Part shown: piece by piece, positions 1 through 9,467 of the stretch | How positions within the stretch are numbered: position 1 is the first letter of the stretch | How the letters are laid out: each line of letters opens with the position of its first letter | Assembly (NCBI GenBank): GCA_013823135.1 | Contig: PNLP01000001.1 | Coordinates: 248,001 to 312,000, forward strand | Reading direction: 5' to 3' | Length of the DNA: 64,000 nt | Origin: Planctomycetaceae bacterium | GTDB taxonomy: Bacteria; Planctomycetota; Planctomycetia; Gemmatales; Gemmataceae | Program-made: the position numbers and the translations under genes | Notes under the pieces: model-generated | What the model was told of the DNA's origin: nothing | Database searches by the model: none | Seen by the model: only the letters and a program-made list of their open reading frames with translations

Positions 1-1
1 G

Positions 2-256
2 AAGCACGACTGCAATATTACGTCCACAGTTGTCGAAAAGTTCGCCCACATTGAATCTGAGCTCGCTGCGGGCATGAAGGCTCACGAGATCCCTGCCGAC
101 TGGACAGTTCACGAGAAGTTGCTTGCAGCCGTAGAGAAAGCTGGCAAGCCCGACTCGATCCCGGCGTTCCGTGCCCGCTGCGAATCACTGATGTTCCTCG
201 CGGAAGCGTTCCACAAGTCCCGCCACAAAGGCGAGTCGTTCCGGCCGAACTGGTGA
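2..256 (+). CDS. C-terminal end of an unrecognised protein (cut by window start)
   Basis: An open frame enters from the left edge and ends at a TGA at 254-256, giving at least 84 residues. The visible part is charged and probably helical (segments VVEKFAHIESELAAGMKAHE and LLAAVEKAGK), with no signal peptide, membrane segment or motif that I recognise. An internal ATG at 74 could start a 60-residue protein, but the frame stays open to the edge, so a truncated longer gene is more likely. It lies about 110 bases upstream of the exported cytochrome gene on the same strand. No function is proposed. Confidence 0.45.
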   Translation, partial: KHDCNITSTVVEKFAHIESELAAGMKAHEIPADWTVHEKLLAAVEKAGKPDSIPAFRARCESLMFLAEAFHKSRHKGESFRPNW

Positions 257-366
257 GAGTTTTCCATCCCACCCCGCCTGCGAACACGGTACACTAACAG
301 TCATTGAACTGCCCGCTCCCCCACGCGGGGCTTGCCAACGTTTCCTGCCAACCACGAGGCGTGCCT

Positions 367-2712
367 GTGACTTTTCCCACTGGCTCACTCCAGTTTGTCG
401 CCGCGTTCACGCTTCTGATCACGTCCACGGGAACGTCGAAAGCCCAGAACACCACCGTGGATTTCAACCGCGACGTTAGGCCGATCCTCTCGAACAACTG
501 CTTTCAGTGCCACGGCCCGGATGAGAAGACTCGCAAGGGCAAGCTCCGACTCGACACCCGCGAGGGAGCGCTCGAACTGGCGGTCGTGCCCGGGAAGCCC
601 GACGCAAGTAGCCTCGTCGCGCGGCTGACGGCGAAGGATGCCGAAGAGGTGATGCCGCCCGCGAAAACCGGGAAGAAGCTCACGCCCCGCGAGGTGGAGA
701 TTCTGACTCGCTGGGTCAAGGAAGGTGCGAATTACTCACAGCACTGGGCCTACGTGAAGCCCGTGCGGCCGGCAGTGCCAGACATCCGCGACCCCAAGTA
801 CGTCGTGCGTAATCCCATTGATGCTTTCGTTGCGGCGCGACTCATCAAAGATAAACTCACACCACAACCCGAAGCAGATAAGTACACCCTCGCTCGCCGC
901 GTTGCTCTTGATTTGACCGGACTACCCCCGACTCGCGAAGAAGTCGAGGTGTTCGTCAAGGATGCCTCACCCGAGGCTTACGAGAAGTTCGTCGATCAAC
1001 TGCTGGCAAAGCCAGCCTTCGGCGAACACTTTGCAAGACTGTGGCTTGACCTCGCACGTTACGCCGACAGCGCTGGGTACGCCGACGACCCCGCCCGCAC
1101 CATTTGGAAGTACCGCGATTACGTCATCAACAGCTACAACTCGAACAAACCGTTCGATCGCTTCACAGTTGAACAGATCGCGGGCGACCTCCTGCCGAAC
1201 CCGACGACGGAACAGTTGATCGCAACGGCGTTCCACCGGAACACGATGACGAATAGCGAGGGCGGCACGAACGACGAGGAGTTCCGCAATGTCGCAGTCG
1301 TGGACCGTGTGAACACCACTTACATGGTCTGGATGGGGACCTCGATGGCCTGTGCGCAGTGCCACACGCACAAGTACGACCCCATCACGCAGAAGGAGTA
1401 TTTCGGCTCGTTCGCGTTCCTCAACAACACGGCCGACGCGGACCGACCCGACGAAAGCCCCACGCTTCCGTTCTGGACCGATGAACAACTCGAACGCAAG
1501 GCCGAACTCGACTCGCTCGTCATCGACCTCGAAGACCTACTCAAGAGCAAGAAACCGACCGAGTGGAAGGCTGAACGCGACCGGCTCGCAGCGCTGAAAA
1601 AGGATCAAGCCGCGCTGAAACCATCGACTTCAGTGCCGATCATGAAGGAGTTGACTGGTCCACAGAGGCGCAAGACACGTCTTCAGTTCCGCGGCAACTT
1701 CCTCGACCTCGGCGACGAGATCACTGAGGGAGTACCCGCTGCGTTTCCCCCGTTGCCAAAAGACGCTCCGAAGACCCGGCTCGAGTTCGCACGCTGGCTG
1801 GTGAGTGCCGAGAATCCGCTCACCGCTCGCGTCGTGGCGAACCGATTCTGGGAGCAACTCTTTGGCACCGGGATCGTTCGCACGAGCGAAGAGTTCGGCA
1901 CGCAGGGCGAGTTGCCAAGCCACCCCGAATTGCTCGACTTCCTCGCAGTCGATCTCCAAACCGACTGGAACGTCAAGCGTCTCCTTAAGCTCATGGTGAT
2001 GTCGGCTGCTTATCGGCAGTCGGCCAAGGTTACGCCCGAGATGTTCGAGCGTGACCCGGAGAACCGCCTGCTCGCTCGTGGGCCGCGCGTGCGGCTCTCG
2101 GCCGAGATGGTCCGGGATCAAGCGCTCTCGGCAGCGGGCTTGCTCAGTCCGAAGTTGCTAGGGCCGTCGGTCAAACCCCCGCAACCGAACCTTGGTGTGA
2201 GTGCGGCATTCGGTGGGTCGATCGACTGGCAGACAAGCGCAGGCGAGGACAAGTTTCGCCGCGGCATTTACACGCAATGGCGGCGATCGAACCCATATCC
2301 GTCGATGTCCACGTTCGACGCCCCGAACCGCGATACCTGCATCGTGCGACGAGCACGGACGAACACTCCGCTTCAGGCACTCGTGACGATGAACGATCCG
2401 GTGTACGTCGAGGCCGCACAGGGCCTGGCACGTCGCATGATGGAGAAGGGCGGAGCCACTCCCGCCGAGAAGGTGACGTACGGCCTTCAAGCGTGTCTGG
2501 TGCGACCGCCGACCGCTGCCGAAGTGGAACGGTTGGTGAAACTTCACGCCGATGCGAAGGCCAAGTTCGCCAGGGACGCTGCGAAAGCCACCCAATTCGC
2601 AACCGTGCCACTCGGGCCGCTCCCGAAGGGTGTCGATGCCACCGACGCTGCCGCATGGACCGTCGTGGCGAACGTGCTGCTGAATCTCGACGAGATGTTG
2701 ATGAAGCGCTGA
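367..2712 (+). CDS. Planctomycete cytochrome c protein (PSCyt1, DUF1549, DUF1553)
   Basis: Exported multidomain protein of about 780 residues. The frame is open from a TTG at 304 but has no ATG; GTG 367 is chosen because a GAGG at 356-359 lies 7 bases before it and a hydrophobic leader ending near SKA-Q follows (GTG 361 is the alternative). Next comes a class I heme motif, CFQCH, in the PSCyt1 domain. A DUF1549 block follows (NPIDAFVAARL, LARRVALDLTGLPPT), and then a DUF1553 block (LTARVVANRFWEQLFGTGIV, GELPSHPELLDFLA). These families are usually encoded next to DUF1501 proteins, as here, and are thought to act outside the cytoplasm in redox or polysaccharide metabolism. The biochemical role is not established. 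The domain call is firm; the exact start is less so. Confidence 0.9.
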   Translation: MTFPTGSLQFVAAFTLLITSTGTSKAQNTTVDFNRDVRPILSNNCFQCHGPDEKTRKGKLRLDTREGALELAVVPGKPDASSLVARLTAKDAEEVMPPAKTGKKLTPREVEILTRWVKEGANYSQHWAYVKPVRPAVPDIRDPKYVVRNPIDAFVAARLIKDKLTPQPEADKYTLARRVALDLTGLPPTREEVEVFVKDASPEAYEKFVDQLLAKPAFGEHFARLWLDLARYADSAGYADDPARTIWKYRDYVINSYNSNKPFDRFTVEQIAGDLLPNPTTEQLIATAFHRNTMTNSEGGTNDEEFRNVAVVDRVNTTYMVWMGTSMACAQCHTHKYDPITQKEYFGSFAFLNNTADADRPDESPTLPFWTDEQLERKAELDSLVIDLEDLLKSKKPTEWKAERDRLAALKKDQAALKPSTSVPIMKELTGPQRRKTRLQFRGNFLDLGDEITEGVPAAFPPLPKDAPKTRLEFARWLVSAENPLTARVVANRFWEQLFGTGIVRTSEEFGTQGELPSHPELLDFLAVDLQTDWNVKRLLKLMVMSAAYRQSAKVTPEMFERDPENRLLARGPRVRLSAEMVRDQALSAAGLLSPKLLGPSVKPPQPNLGVSAAFGGSIDWQTSAGEDKFRRGIYTQWRRSNPYPSMSTFDAPNRDTCIVRRARTNTPLQALVTMNDPVYVEAAQGLARRMMEKGGATPAEKVTYGLQACLVRPPTAAEVERLVKLHADAKAKFARDAAKATQFATVPLGPLPKGVDATDAAAWTVVANVLLNLDEMLMKR

Positions 2713-2770
2713 ATCAAACGCCTCGCGTTATGCGGCCGACCCAACGATTGAACATGATCGGAAGAACATC

Positions 2771-4219
2771 ATGAACCCAAGACTTCATAACCTCCAAGCA
2801 GTGACCCGCCGGCACTTCCTCGAGTCGTCGTCACTTGGCTTGGGCGGCCTTGCGATGGCGCAACTGGGCGGACAAGCTGCCGACAACCCACGAGCGGATG
2901 ACGATCCGCTGAAGCCACGGAAGCCGCACTTCCCCGCCACGGCCAAGCGGGTGATCTACCTTCACATGTCCGGGGCACCACCTCACCTCGACTTGCTCGA
3001 TTACAAGCCCGAACTCGTTCGCCACGACGGCGAGAACTGCCCCGATGAGTACCTCAAGGGGAAGCGGTTCGCGTTCACCTCCGGTGTGCCGAAGTTGCTT
3101 GGCACCAAGCAGCCGTTCAAGCAACGCGGCAGATCTGGCATCTGGATGTCGGACGCCATCAAGCCGCTACACGAAGTCGCCGACGACGTGACCGTGATTC
3201 GCTCGATGAAGACCGACGAATTCAACCACGCACCCGCCGAACTCCTGCTGTACACCGGCTTCGCACGGCAGGGTCGGCCGAGCCTCGGTGCGTGGACGTG
3301 CTACGGACTCGGAAGCGAAAGCGAGAACCTGCCTGGGTTCGTTGTGCTGATCTCCAATGGAGTGCAGCCGAGCGGAGGACAAGGGTGTTGGGGCAGCGGG
3401 TTCCTGCCGTCGGTCTATCAGGGCGTGCAGTGCCGCAGCAAGGGCGAGCCCGTGTTGTATCTCTCCGACCCCCCCGGCATGGACCGCGACATGCGTCGGC
3501 TCGGTCTCGACGCCATGAAGGATCTGAACGAGATTCAGGAAAAGGAACTCGGCCACCCCGAGACACGCACACGCATCTCGCAGTACGAACTCGCGTTCCG
3601 GATGCAGCTTTCTGCCACCGAGGTAATGGACATTTCCCGCGAGCCTGCGAAGATCCTCGATTCCTATGGAGCCAAGCCGGGTGCGGGATCGTTCGCGAAC
3701 AACTGCCTGCTCGCGCGTCGCCTCGTCGAATCGGGCGTGCGGTACGTCCAACTCTTCGACTGGGGCTGGGACTTCCACGGCACGAACCCGAACGAGGACA
3801 TCCGCGAGGGGTTGACCAAGAAGGGCACGACTACGGCACAGTCCGTTGCGGCGCTCATCAAGGATTTGAAGAACCGCGACATGCTCAAGGATACGCTCGT
3901 GATCTGGGGCGGCGAGTTTGGCCGCACTCCGTTCCGCGAAGGCCGCACTGCTGGTGGGCAGGTGTTGGGTCGCGACCATTACCCAGATTGTTTCTCGCTC
4001 ATGCTTGCAGGTGGCGGCATCAAGGCCGGTCACACCCACGGGGAGAGCGATGACCTGGGCTTCAAGGTCGGCAGCGATCTGGTCCATATCCACGATTTGC
4101 AAGCAACCATACAACACTGCCTCGGCTTCGATCACACGCGATTGACCCACCGCTTCCAGGGTCGCGACTACCGACTCACCGACGTTCACGGCAAGGTCGT
4201 GAAGGGAATCCTGGCGTAG
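2771..4219 (+). CDS. DUF1501 protein with twin-arginine-like leader
   Basis: A 482-residue exported protein of the DUF1501 family, which belongs to the alkaline phosphatase/sulfatase-like superfamily. The N-terminus has TRRHFLESS followed by a Gly/Ala-rich hydrophobic stretch, which resembles a Tat signal. Family segments include KRVIYLHMSGAPPHLDLLDY near the start, FNHAPAELLLYTG, then WGGEFGRTPF and GRDHYPDCFSLMLAGGGIK near the C-terminus. It follows the PSCyt gene by 58 bases and precedes the heme-propeller gene by 61, so the three probably form one transcription unit. Substrate and activity are unknown; DUF1501 proteins commonly sit beside DUF1549/DUF1553 cytochromes in planctomycetes. Confidence 0.92.
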   Translation: MNPRLHNLQAVTRRHFLESSSLGLGGLAMAQLGGQAADNPRADDDPLKPRKPHFPATAKRVIYLHMSGAPPHLDLLDYKPELVRHDGENCPDEYLKGKRFAFTSGVPKLLGTKQPFKQRGRSGIWMSDAIKPLHEVADDVTVIRSMKTDEFNHAPAELLLYTGFARQGRPSLGAWTCYGLGSESENLPGFVVLISNGVQPSGGQGCWGSGFLPSVYQGVQCRSKGEPVLYLSDPPGMDRDMRRLGLDAMKDLNEIQEKELGHPETRTRISQYELAFRMQLSATEVMDISREPAKILDSYGAKPGAGSFANNCLLARRLVESGVRYVQLFDWGWDFHGTNPNEDIREGLTKKGTTTAQSVAALIKDLKNRDMLKDTLVIWGGEFGRTPFREGRTAGGQVLGRDHYPDCFSLMLAGGGIKAGHTHGESDDLGFKVGSDLVHIHDLQATIQHCLGFDHTRLTHRFQGRDYRLTDVHGKVVKGILA

Positions 4220-4236
4220 AATCCACCCTCCGTTTA

Positions 4237-4255
4237 GCCGCCCCGCTGGGGCGGC
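4237..4255. promoter_or_regulatory. GC-rich leader hairpin, 8-bp stem
   Basis: A perfect inverted repeat, GCCGCCCC-GCT-GGGGCGGC, lies 25 bases before the ATG of the heme-propeller gene. It has no T-run, so a terminator is unlikely. Its core recurs almost unchanged at 10371-10389, also just upstream of an exported oxidoreductase gene. The role is unknown: a leader RNA hairpin or a protein-binding palindrome are both possible. Confidence 0.5.
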
Positions 4256-4280
4256 CGCTTCACACTTCGGGCAATCCTCC

Positions 4281-7200
4281 ATGCGTATCTTTGCTATCGC
4301 ATCCCTCACCGCGCTGCTGGCATCGCTAGCGGTGGCCGATGAGCCGTTCACACAGAAGCCAACCGTTGCCCCATCCGTCGAACGCGGGGAGGCACCGAAA
4401 CCGCCCGTGGTCGAACCCGCGGCCGGGAACTGGGCGAAGACATTCGCTGGCGGTCCGAACCCAATGTGGATTTGGGGTGCGGACGCGAACAAGAAGTATT
4501 TCCTCCGCACGCAGTTCGCCGCCCCGAGCGTGAAAGTTGCCAAGCTCAAAGTGACGGCCGACAACCACGTCGTGCTGTTCGTGAACGGGAAACAGGTTGG
4601 TGCTTCCGATGAATGGAAAGACGCTGCGGAAGCGGACGTGACGAAGTTGCTGAAGGCCGAAGGCAACGAGATCGTGGCCGAGGTGACGAACGATGGCGGT
4701 GCCTCGGGCTGTGTGTTCAAGTTGGTGATTGTCCCTGAGAAGGGCGAGCCGACTTACATCGTCAGCGACGACAAGTGGACCGCAGCCGAGAAGAAGGACG
4801 GCGACGGGGTGAAGGTGAAGACCGTTGCCAAATACGGCGACGCTCCGTGGGGCAAAGTGTTTGAAGGGCAGTCCCTCGTTGTTGGTGGCAACAAGGTACC
4901 CGGTGGCACGTTCGTCGCACTTCCGGGGTTCAAGGTCGAGAAGTTGTTTACGGTTCCGAAGCCCACCCTCGGTTCGTGGGTCAACCTGACAGCCGACGAC
5001 AAGGGCCGCCTCATCGCCAGCGATCAGGGCGGGTTGGGCCTCGTTCGAATTACGCCCGCCAAGATTGGCACCGATGAAGAAACCAAGGTCGAGCGTATCC
5101 CCGCGAAGATCACCGCAGCACAAGGATTGCTATGGCACCAGGGGGTGCTCTATGTCGTGTGCAATGGCGGACCGGGCAGTGGCCTATACCGAGTGACGTC
5201 GTCCAAGAAAGACGACGTGCTCGATACCGTTGAGAAACTCAAGGCAATCCAGGGCGGTGGCGAGCATGGACCGCACGCGGTGCGACTCGCTCCCGATGGG
5301 AAGTCTCTGTATGTAATTTGCGGCAATCACACGCAACCGCCCGCGAATTTTGACCACAGCCGTCTGCCCAAGAACTGGAGTGAGGATCACCTGTTGCCTC
5401 GACAGTGGGACGCGAATGGCCACGCACGCGGGATTCTTGCTCCAGGTGGCTACGTTGCGAAGACCGATTTCGACGGCAAGAAGTGGGAGATCTTCACGGC
5501 GGGATACCGCAATCCGTTCGACTTCGCATTCAATGCCGATGGCGAGATGTTCGTTTACGACGCGGACATGGAGTGGGACATGGGGATGCCTTGGTATCGC
5601 CCGACACGAGTGAACCACGCCACAAGTGGCAGCGAACTCGGCTGGCGCTCCGGCACCGGGAAATGGCCGAGCTACTACGTCGATAGCCTGCCCGCGGCAG
5701 TGGACATTGGTCCTGGCTCGCCGGTCGGCGTCGATTTCGGTTACGGAGCGAAGTTCCCCGCCAAATACCAGAAGGCGCTGTTCATCTGCGACTGGACGTT
5801 CGGAACGATGTACGCCATCCATCTCGATCCAGTTGGTGCTACCTACAAGGCCACGAAAGAAGAGTTCGTAAGCCGTACACCACTACCATTGACAGATGTG
5901 TGCATCAACCCTGTCGACGGTGCGATGTACTTCACCATTGGGGGACGGGGGGCCAATAGCGAACTGTACCGCGTGACCTATGTTGGGAAAGAAGTCACCG
6001 ACAAGGTGGACTACACCACTGCGACAACTACAGAACGCAAACTCCTCAAGGAAATCGAAGCGTTCCACCTCCCTGCGGCTGACACTGCGAAAGCTGTCGA
6101 GTTCCTGCTGCCGTTGCTCGGACACGCCGAACGCTTCGTCCGATATTCCGCTCGCGTCGCACTCGAACATCAGGCTGTGAAGGAGTGGCAGGAGAAAGCG
6201 CTGGCTCTCAATAACCTGAACGCTCGAGTCAACGCCGTGGTAGCACTCGCACGCCAAGGCGAGAAGGGCCTTCAGCCGAAGTTGGCCGAGGTGTTGAACG
6301 GTGTCCTTTCGCAGAGCATCTCCGAGTCGCAGATTCTCGACGTTCTACGTGCCTATCAACTCGTGTTCACGCGAATGGGCGAGCCAGACAAGGCCACAGC
6401 GGCGAAGGTCCTGGAAAAGCTCGACCCGATGTTCCCGAACGCCTCGGACAACGTGAATCGCGAACTCGCACAGGTGCTCATTTATCTGAAGTCGCCGACG
6501 ATTGTGGAGAAGGTCACGAAGTTGTTGCTCGAACCGTCGAAACCACCAACGGCAGAAGTGACGGCTGAACTACTTGCCCGGAATGGTGGCTACGGAGGCA
6601 GCGTTGCGAACGTCCTCAAAAACGCACCCGATCAGCAGAAGATGGCCCTCGCGTTCTCGCTGCGAAACGCCACCGTGGGCTGGAACTTCGACCGCTGGAA
6701 GGCGTATTTCGGTTTTCTCGCCGAGGCACGCACCAAGAGCGGTGGCGCGAGCTACCAGGGCTTCATCAACAACATCGAGAAGGAAGCATTCGCAAACGCC
6801 TCGGACGCGGAGCGACTCGCCATCGAAGCGGCCGGGCTGAAGAAGCCGTTCAAGCCCAAGGAACTCCCCAAGCCAATTGGTCCTGGCAAGGAGTGGACCC
6901 CGGCCGACGTGGTCGCGCTGGAAGGGAAGCTCAAGAGTGGGCGAAACTTCAAGAATGGTGAGCGTGCCTTCGCGGCCGCGCGGTGTGTTGTGTGTCACCG
7001 TGTCGGCGGTGATGGCGGCGCAACTGGTCCCGATTTGTCGCAGGTCGCAGGGCGGTTCGGCATCAAGGAGATGGCCGAGGCACTCGTGGAACCGAGCAAG
7101 GTGGTTTCGGATCAGTACAAGGCCAGCGTGATCCGCACGCTCGACGACAAGACTTACGTGGGCAAGATTGTGAACGATGCCGGCAGCGTGTACACCATCG

Positions 7201-7388
7201 TCACCGACCCCGAAGATTCCACGAAGGTGATCGAGGTGAAGAAGGCGGACGTCGAGAGTGTCAAGCCGTCGAACGTATCACTGATGCCCGAGAAGTTGTT
7301 GAACGCTCTCAACGAGAGCGAAGTTCTTGACATGCTGGCGTACATGTTCAGTCGCGGCGACCCGAATAACGCCATGTTCAAGAAGTAA
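4281..7388 (+). CDS. PVC-type heme-binding beta-propeller protein (HEAT region, cytochrome c domain)
   Basis: A 1035-residue secreted protein with a cleavable signal peptide (MRIFAIASLTALLASLAVAD). In order it appears to have a beta-sandwich domain (about 50-190), a glucose/sorbosone-dehydrogenase-like propeller (about 210-560, with GGEHGPHAVRLAPDGKSLYV and AGYRNPFDFAFNADGEMFVY), a helical HEAT-like region (about 580-870) and a C-terminal cytochrome c. The heme motif CVVCH is at residues 902-906, followed by GGDGGATGPDLSQVAGRF. This matches the PVC-type heme-binding / putative membrane-bound dehydrogenase architecture. It is the last gene of the 0.37-7.4 kb operon. A role in periplasmic sugar or alcohol oxidation with electron transfer to its heme is inferred from the family. 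Confidence 0.9.
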   Translation: MRIFAIASLTALLASLAVADEPFTQKPTVAPSVERGEAPKPPVVEPAAGNWAKTFAGGPNPMWIWGADANKKYFLRTQFAAPSVKVAKLKVTADNHVVLFVNGKQVGASDEWKDAAEADVTKLLKAEGNEIVAEVTNDGGASGCVFKLVIVPEKGEPTYIVSDDKWTAAEKKDGDGVKVKTVAKYGDAPWGKVFEGQSLVVGGNKVPGGTFVALPGFKVEKLFTVPKPTLGSWVNLTADDKGRLIASDQGGLGLVRITPAKIGTDEETKVERIPAKITAAQGLLWHQGVLYVVCNGGPGSGLYRVTSSKKDDVLDTVEKLKAIQGGGEHGPHAVRLAPDGKSLYVICGNHTQPPANFDHSRLPKNWSEDHLLPRQWDANGHARGILAPGGYVAKTDFDGKKWEIFTAGYRNPFDFAFNADGEMFVYDADMEWDMGMPWYRPTRVNHATSGSELGWRSGTGKWPSYYVDSLPAAVDIGPGSPVGVDFGYGAKFPAKYQKALFICDWTFGTMYAIHLDPVGATYKATKEEFVSRTPLPLTDVCINPVDGAMYFTIGGRGANSELYRVTYVGKEVTDKVDYTTATTTERKLLKEIEAFHLPAADTAKAVEFLLPLLGHAERFVRYSARVALEHQAVKEWQEKALALNNLNARVNAVVALARQGEKGLQPKLAEVLNGVLSQSISESQILDVLRAYQLVFTRMGEPDKATAAKVLEKLDPMFPNASDNVNRELAQVLIYLKSPTIVEKVTKLLLEPSKPPTAEVTAELLARNGGYGGSVANVLKNAPDQQKMALAFSLRNATVGWNFDRWKAYFGFLAEARTKSGGASYQGFINNIEKEAFANASDAERLAIEAAGLKKPFKPKELPKPIGPGKEWTPADVVALEGKLKSGRNFKNGERAFAAARCVVCHRVGGDGGATGPDLSQVAGRFGIKEMAEALVEPSKVVSDQYKASVIRTLDDKTYVGKIVNDAGSVYTIVTDPEDSTKVIEVKKADVESVKPSNVSLMPEKLLNALNESEVLDMLAYMFSRGDPNNAMFKK

Positions 7389-7403
7389 GTGATTTATGGC
7401 ATC

Positions 7404-7471
7404 GGCGAGCTGAGAACGTAAGTGACCGGAGTGTCCGTTGCAACTCCGTTCACTTACGTTCTCAGCTCGCC
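7404..7471. terminator. Long inverted repeat between convergent genes (bidirectional terminator)
   Basis: The arms 7404-7425 and 7450-7471 are perfect 22-base reverse complements. After one mismatch, six more pairs follow (7427-7432 with 7443-7448), leaving a 10-base loop. The right arm overlaps the last codons of the DUF1415 gene on the minus strand, so the hairpin encodes the end of that protein. The position between converging genes suggests termination in both directions, although there is no strong T-run. Confidence 0.6.
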
Positions 7472-8002
7472 AAATAGCTTTCGTACCCCCGCCAACCCCA
7501 GCCGCCGCATCGTCTCAATGTTCCGTTCTGGGATCCCCGCAACTTTCTCAGGGTCGTCGTTCACGCGGCTGACACTGTCTTCTCGCAACAGGTGCAGCAT
7601 TGGGTATGGTGAGCGGTTGGTGTAATTCTCAACCGAATCGGTACGCGTGCCTGCAAACTGATATTGCGGATGAAACCCCGCAATTTGGATGACGCCTTCA
7701 AGTCCCAGATCGGCCAGCAACAATTCGGAGTCTGCGACGAAGTCGTTGTAATCCAAGAAATCGCTGAGCGCGAGAGGGTGAATCAGGAAGGCTGCTTCAA
7801 CAGTCTCAGTGGGCATCGCGACCAACGAACGAAGTTCCTCGGCCAGTACCGCTCGTAATGTCTTCGCGTCAGCAGTGTCTGTGACCGCATATCGAATCCG
7901 CTCGTCCTCGAAGACACGACGGGCGAAGGGGCACAGGTTCAGCCCAATCACCACGTCCGAAATCCAACGCCGGGTCAGGTCGATCACGGCTTCCGACTTC
8001 AC
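7454..8002 (-). CDS. DUF1415 family protein
   Basis: A 182-residue cytoplasmic protein. The segments VIGLNLCPFARRVFEDERIR, FADSELLLADLGLEGVIQIA-like spacing, FHPQYQFAG and NRSPYPMLHLLREDSVSRV are characteristic of DUF1415, and the length fits a single-domain member. It starts at an ATG at 8002. The function of the family is unknown to me. The upstream gene on the same strand, a polytopic membrane protein, ends 33 bases away, so cotranscription is likely. Its stop codon lies in the right arm of the long hairpin at 7404-7471. Confidence 0.85.
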   Translation of the reverse strand: MKSEAVIDLTRRWISDVVIGLNLCPFARRVFEDERIRYAVTDTADAKTLRAVLAEELRSLVAMPTETVEAAFLIHPLALSDFLDYNDFVADSELLLADLGLEGVIQIAGFHPQYQFAGTRTDSVENYTNRSPYPMLHLLREDSVSRVNDDPEKVAGIPERNIETMRRLGLAGVRKLFGELRT

Positions 8003-8035
8003 GAGTTACTCCGGTGTTTCCACAGTCTCAGGATG

Positions 8036-9343
8036 TCACCACGGCATGACAAATGCGCGTGTTGACATGCTAGTACACGTCTGTAACAACGCCGTGCCGA
8101 TGATCACCGCGAACAGTCTCGGCCGGTGCGCACAGTACGCCGCTACGGGCATCGTGACGAACACACCCAGGAAGATCCACAGGCGTATCGCCTCGCCGCG
8201 ATTGATACCGATGCCGTTTAGAGTCAACAGCACTGCCAGTACCGAAAGCACAACGCAGGTATCCGCCCTCGCTACTTCAGCCAATGAGGCTCGCCAGCCG
8301 TCGCGGGTCCACGCCACCAGGGAACGCCGCATTGCAGTGGCTGCAAGCCACACGAACACTGATGAGGTTGCGATCCCGGTATTTACGAGAAAGTCGATCA
8401 GGTTCTGGAATAACCAAAGATCATAGGGCCGGTTGTTGAGTTCGTTAAATTCCTTTGCATGGGCAATAGCGAACCGTGCAGCTTCGATCACGTTGTAACC
8501 ATACGCCCACGAAACAAGCCAGGCCGCCCCGCAGAACGATAATGGCACGAGCAGGAAGACCTGTGCAGTTCCCACCCAATCGAGGTCGCACCGCACGATT
8601 GCTCTGCCCAATATCCCGAGGAACACCAGACCTGTGACGAGTGGTAGCGGGTCGAAGAGAACTAGCCAATACAGTGAAACGCCAATCCCTATGAGCCAGT
8701 AAACGCCTTGGGTCGCGCAAAACCGCAACAACATCCACAGCGGAAGCAAGATAAACACCGGTGCCACGGTGTTCATGAGCGGGAAGAAGAACAGTTTGGC
8801 GGGCAAGAACAAGTAAAGCAAAAGCGCTGTGTGGCCAACGAGCCGGTCTCGAAAAAGGTCTGTCGCAATCGCGTATGCCAGAACGCCGCCGAGGTTCGAG
8901 ATGCACAGAATGAGCCACGCGACCTCTCTCGGTGTCTCTGTGATGCATCGCAGGAGGTGAAAGAACAGGACTTTGCCTGCAAGGTTTGCACGCACATGGA
9001 ATGAGGCTTCGAGACTGATGGTCTGGAAGTCTCGCAGAAATTCCGCGACCGTGTGTTGTGCGGCCACCTCGTAGAACCCGTTTGTCCCACTCAGGACCAC
9101 TGTTCCAAACTCGACGTTGGAGAGTGACCAGACGGACATCTGAACGAAAAATGCCGCGATGAGCCAGAATGCGATGACGAGTGAAGGGCGGCGCTCCACC
9201 ATTCGCCGGGAGGCCCAAGCCGCACCGACAACAACTGTGGCCAGCAGCAATCCAAGAACGACAGCCCACGGAGGCGTTTCGTCACTGACTCGAGGATAAA
9301 CCCAACCGCCTGCCTCAGATCCGTAGAAGCCGTCATAGAGCAT
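8036..9343 (-). CDS. Polytopic membrane protein, possibly GT-C-like glycosyltransferase
   Basis: A 435-residue integral membrane protein with about ten hydrophobic helices, for example VLGLLLATVVVGAAWASRR, GHTALLLYLFLPAKLFFFPL and VVLSVLAVLLTLNGIGI. The overall pattern is a long loop after the second helix, then many helices, with acidic/aromatic loop segments such as SLEASFHVRANL. This is reminiscent of ArnT/PMT-type GT-C glycosyltransferases that use lipid-linked sugars, but no diagnostic motif is clear, so this is only a suggestion. It lies 33 bases upstream of the DUF1415 gene and is probably cotranscribed with it. Confidence 0.75.
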   Translation of the reverse strand: MLYDGFYGSEAGGWVYPRVSDETPPWAVVLGLLLATVVVGAAWASRRMVERRPSLVIAFWLIAAFFVQMSVWSLSNVEFGTVVLSGTNGFYEVAAQHTVAEFLRDFQTISLEASFHVRANLAGKVLFFHLLRCITETPREVAWLILCISNLGGVLAYAIATDLFRDRLVGHTALLLYLFLPAKLFFFPLMNTVAPVFILLPLWMLLRFCATQGVYWLIGIGVSLYWLVLFDPLPLVTGLVFLGILGRAIVRCDLDWVGTAQVFLLVPLSFCGAAWLVSWAYGYNVIEAARFAIAHAKEFNELNNRPYDLWLFQNLIDFLVNTGIATSSVFVWLAATAMRRSLVAWTRDGWRASLAEVARADTCVVLSVLAVLLTLNGIGINRGEAIRLWIFLGVFVTMPVAAYCAHRPRLFAVIIGTALLQTCTSMSTRAFVMPW

Positions 9344-9467
9344 TATGAGAAACCAGCACGACCGGGTTAGTGGGGATGGCCGCAGCGCGGTTTACGGCAC
9401 GGCTCATCGTATCGAAACGACCGCTACACCGCGGTACCACGTGATGGGTTACTCGGCAGAGACACTG

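Noticed and set aside
3167-4720. A 517-residue minus-strand frame across DUF1501 and the heme-propeller leader
   Set aside because: It overlaps two clearly coding genes with family motifs. GC-rich codons make long antisense frames common here.
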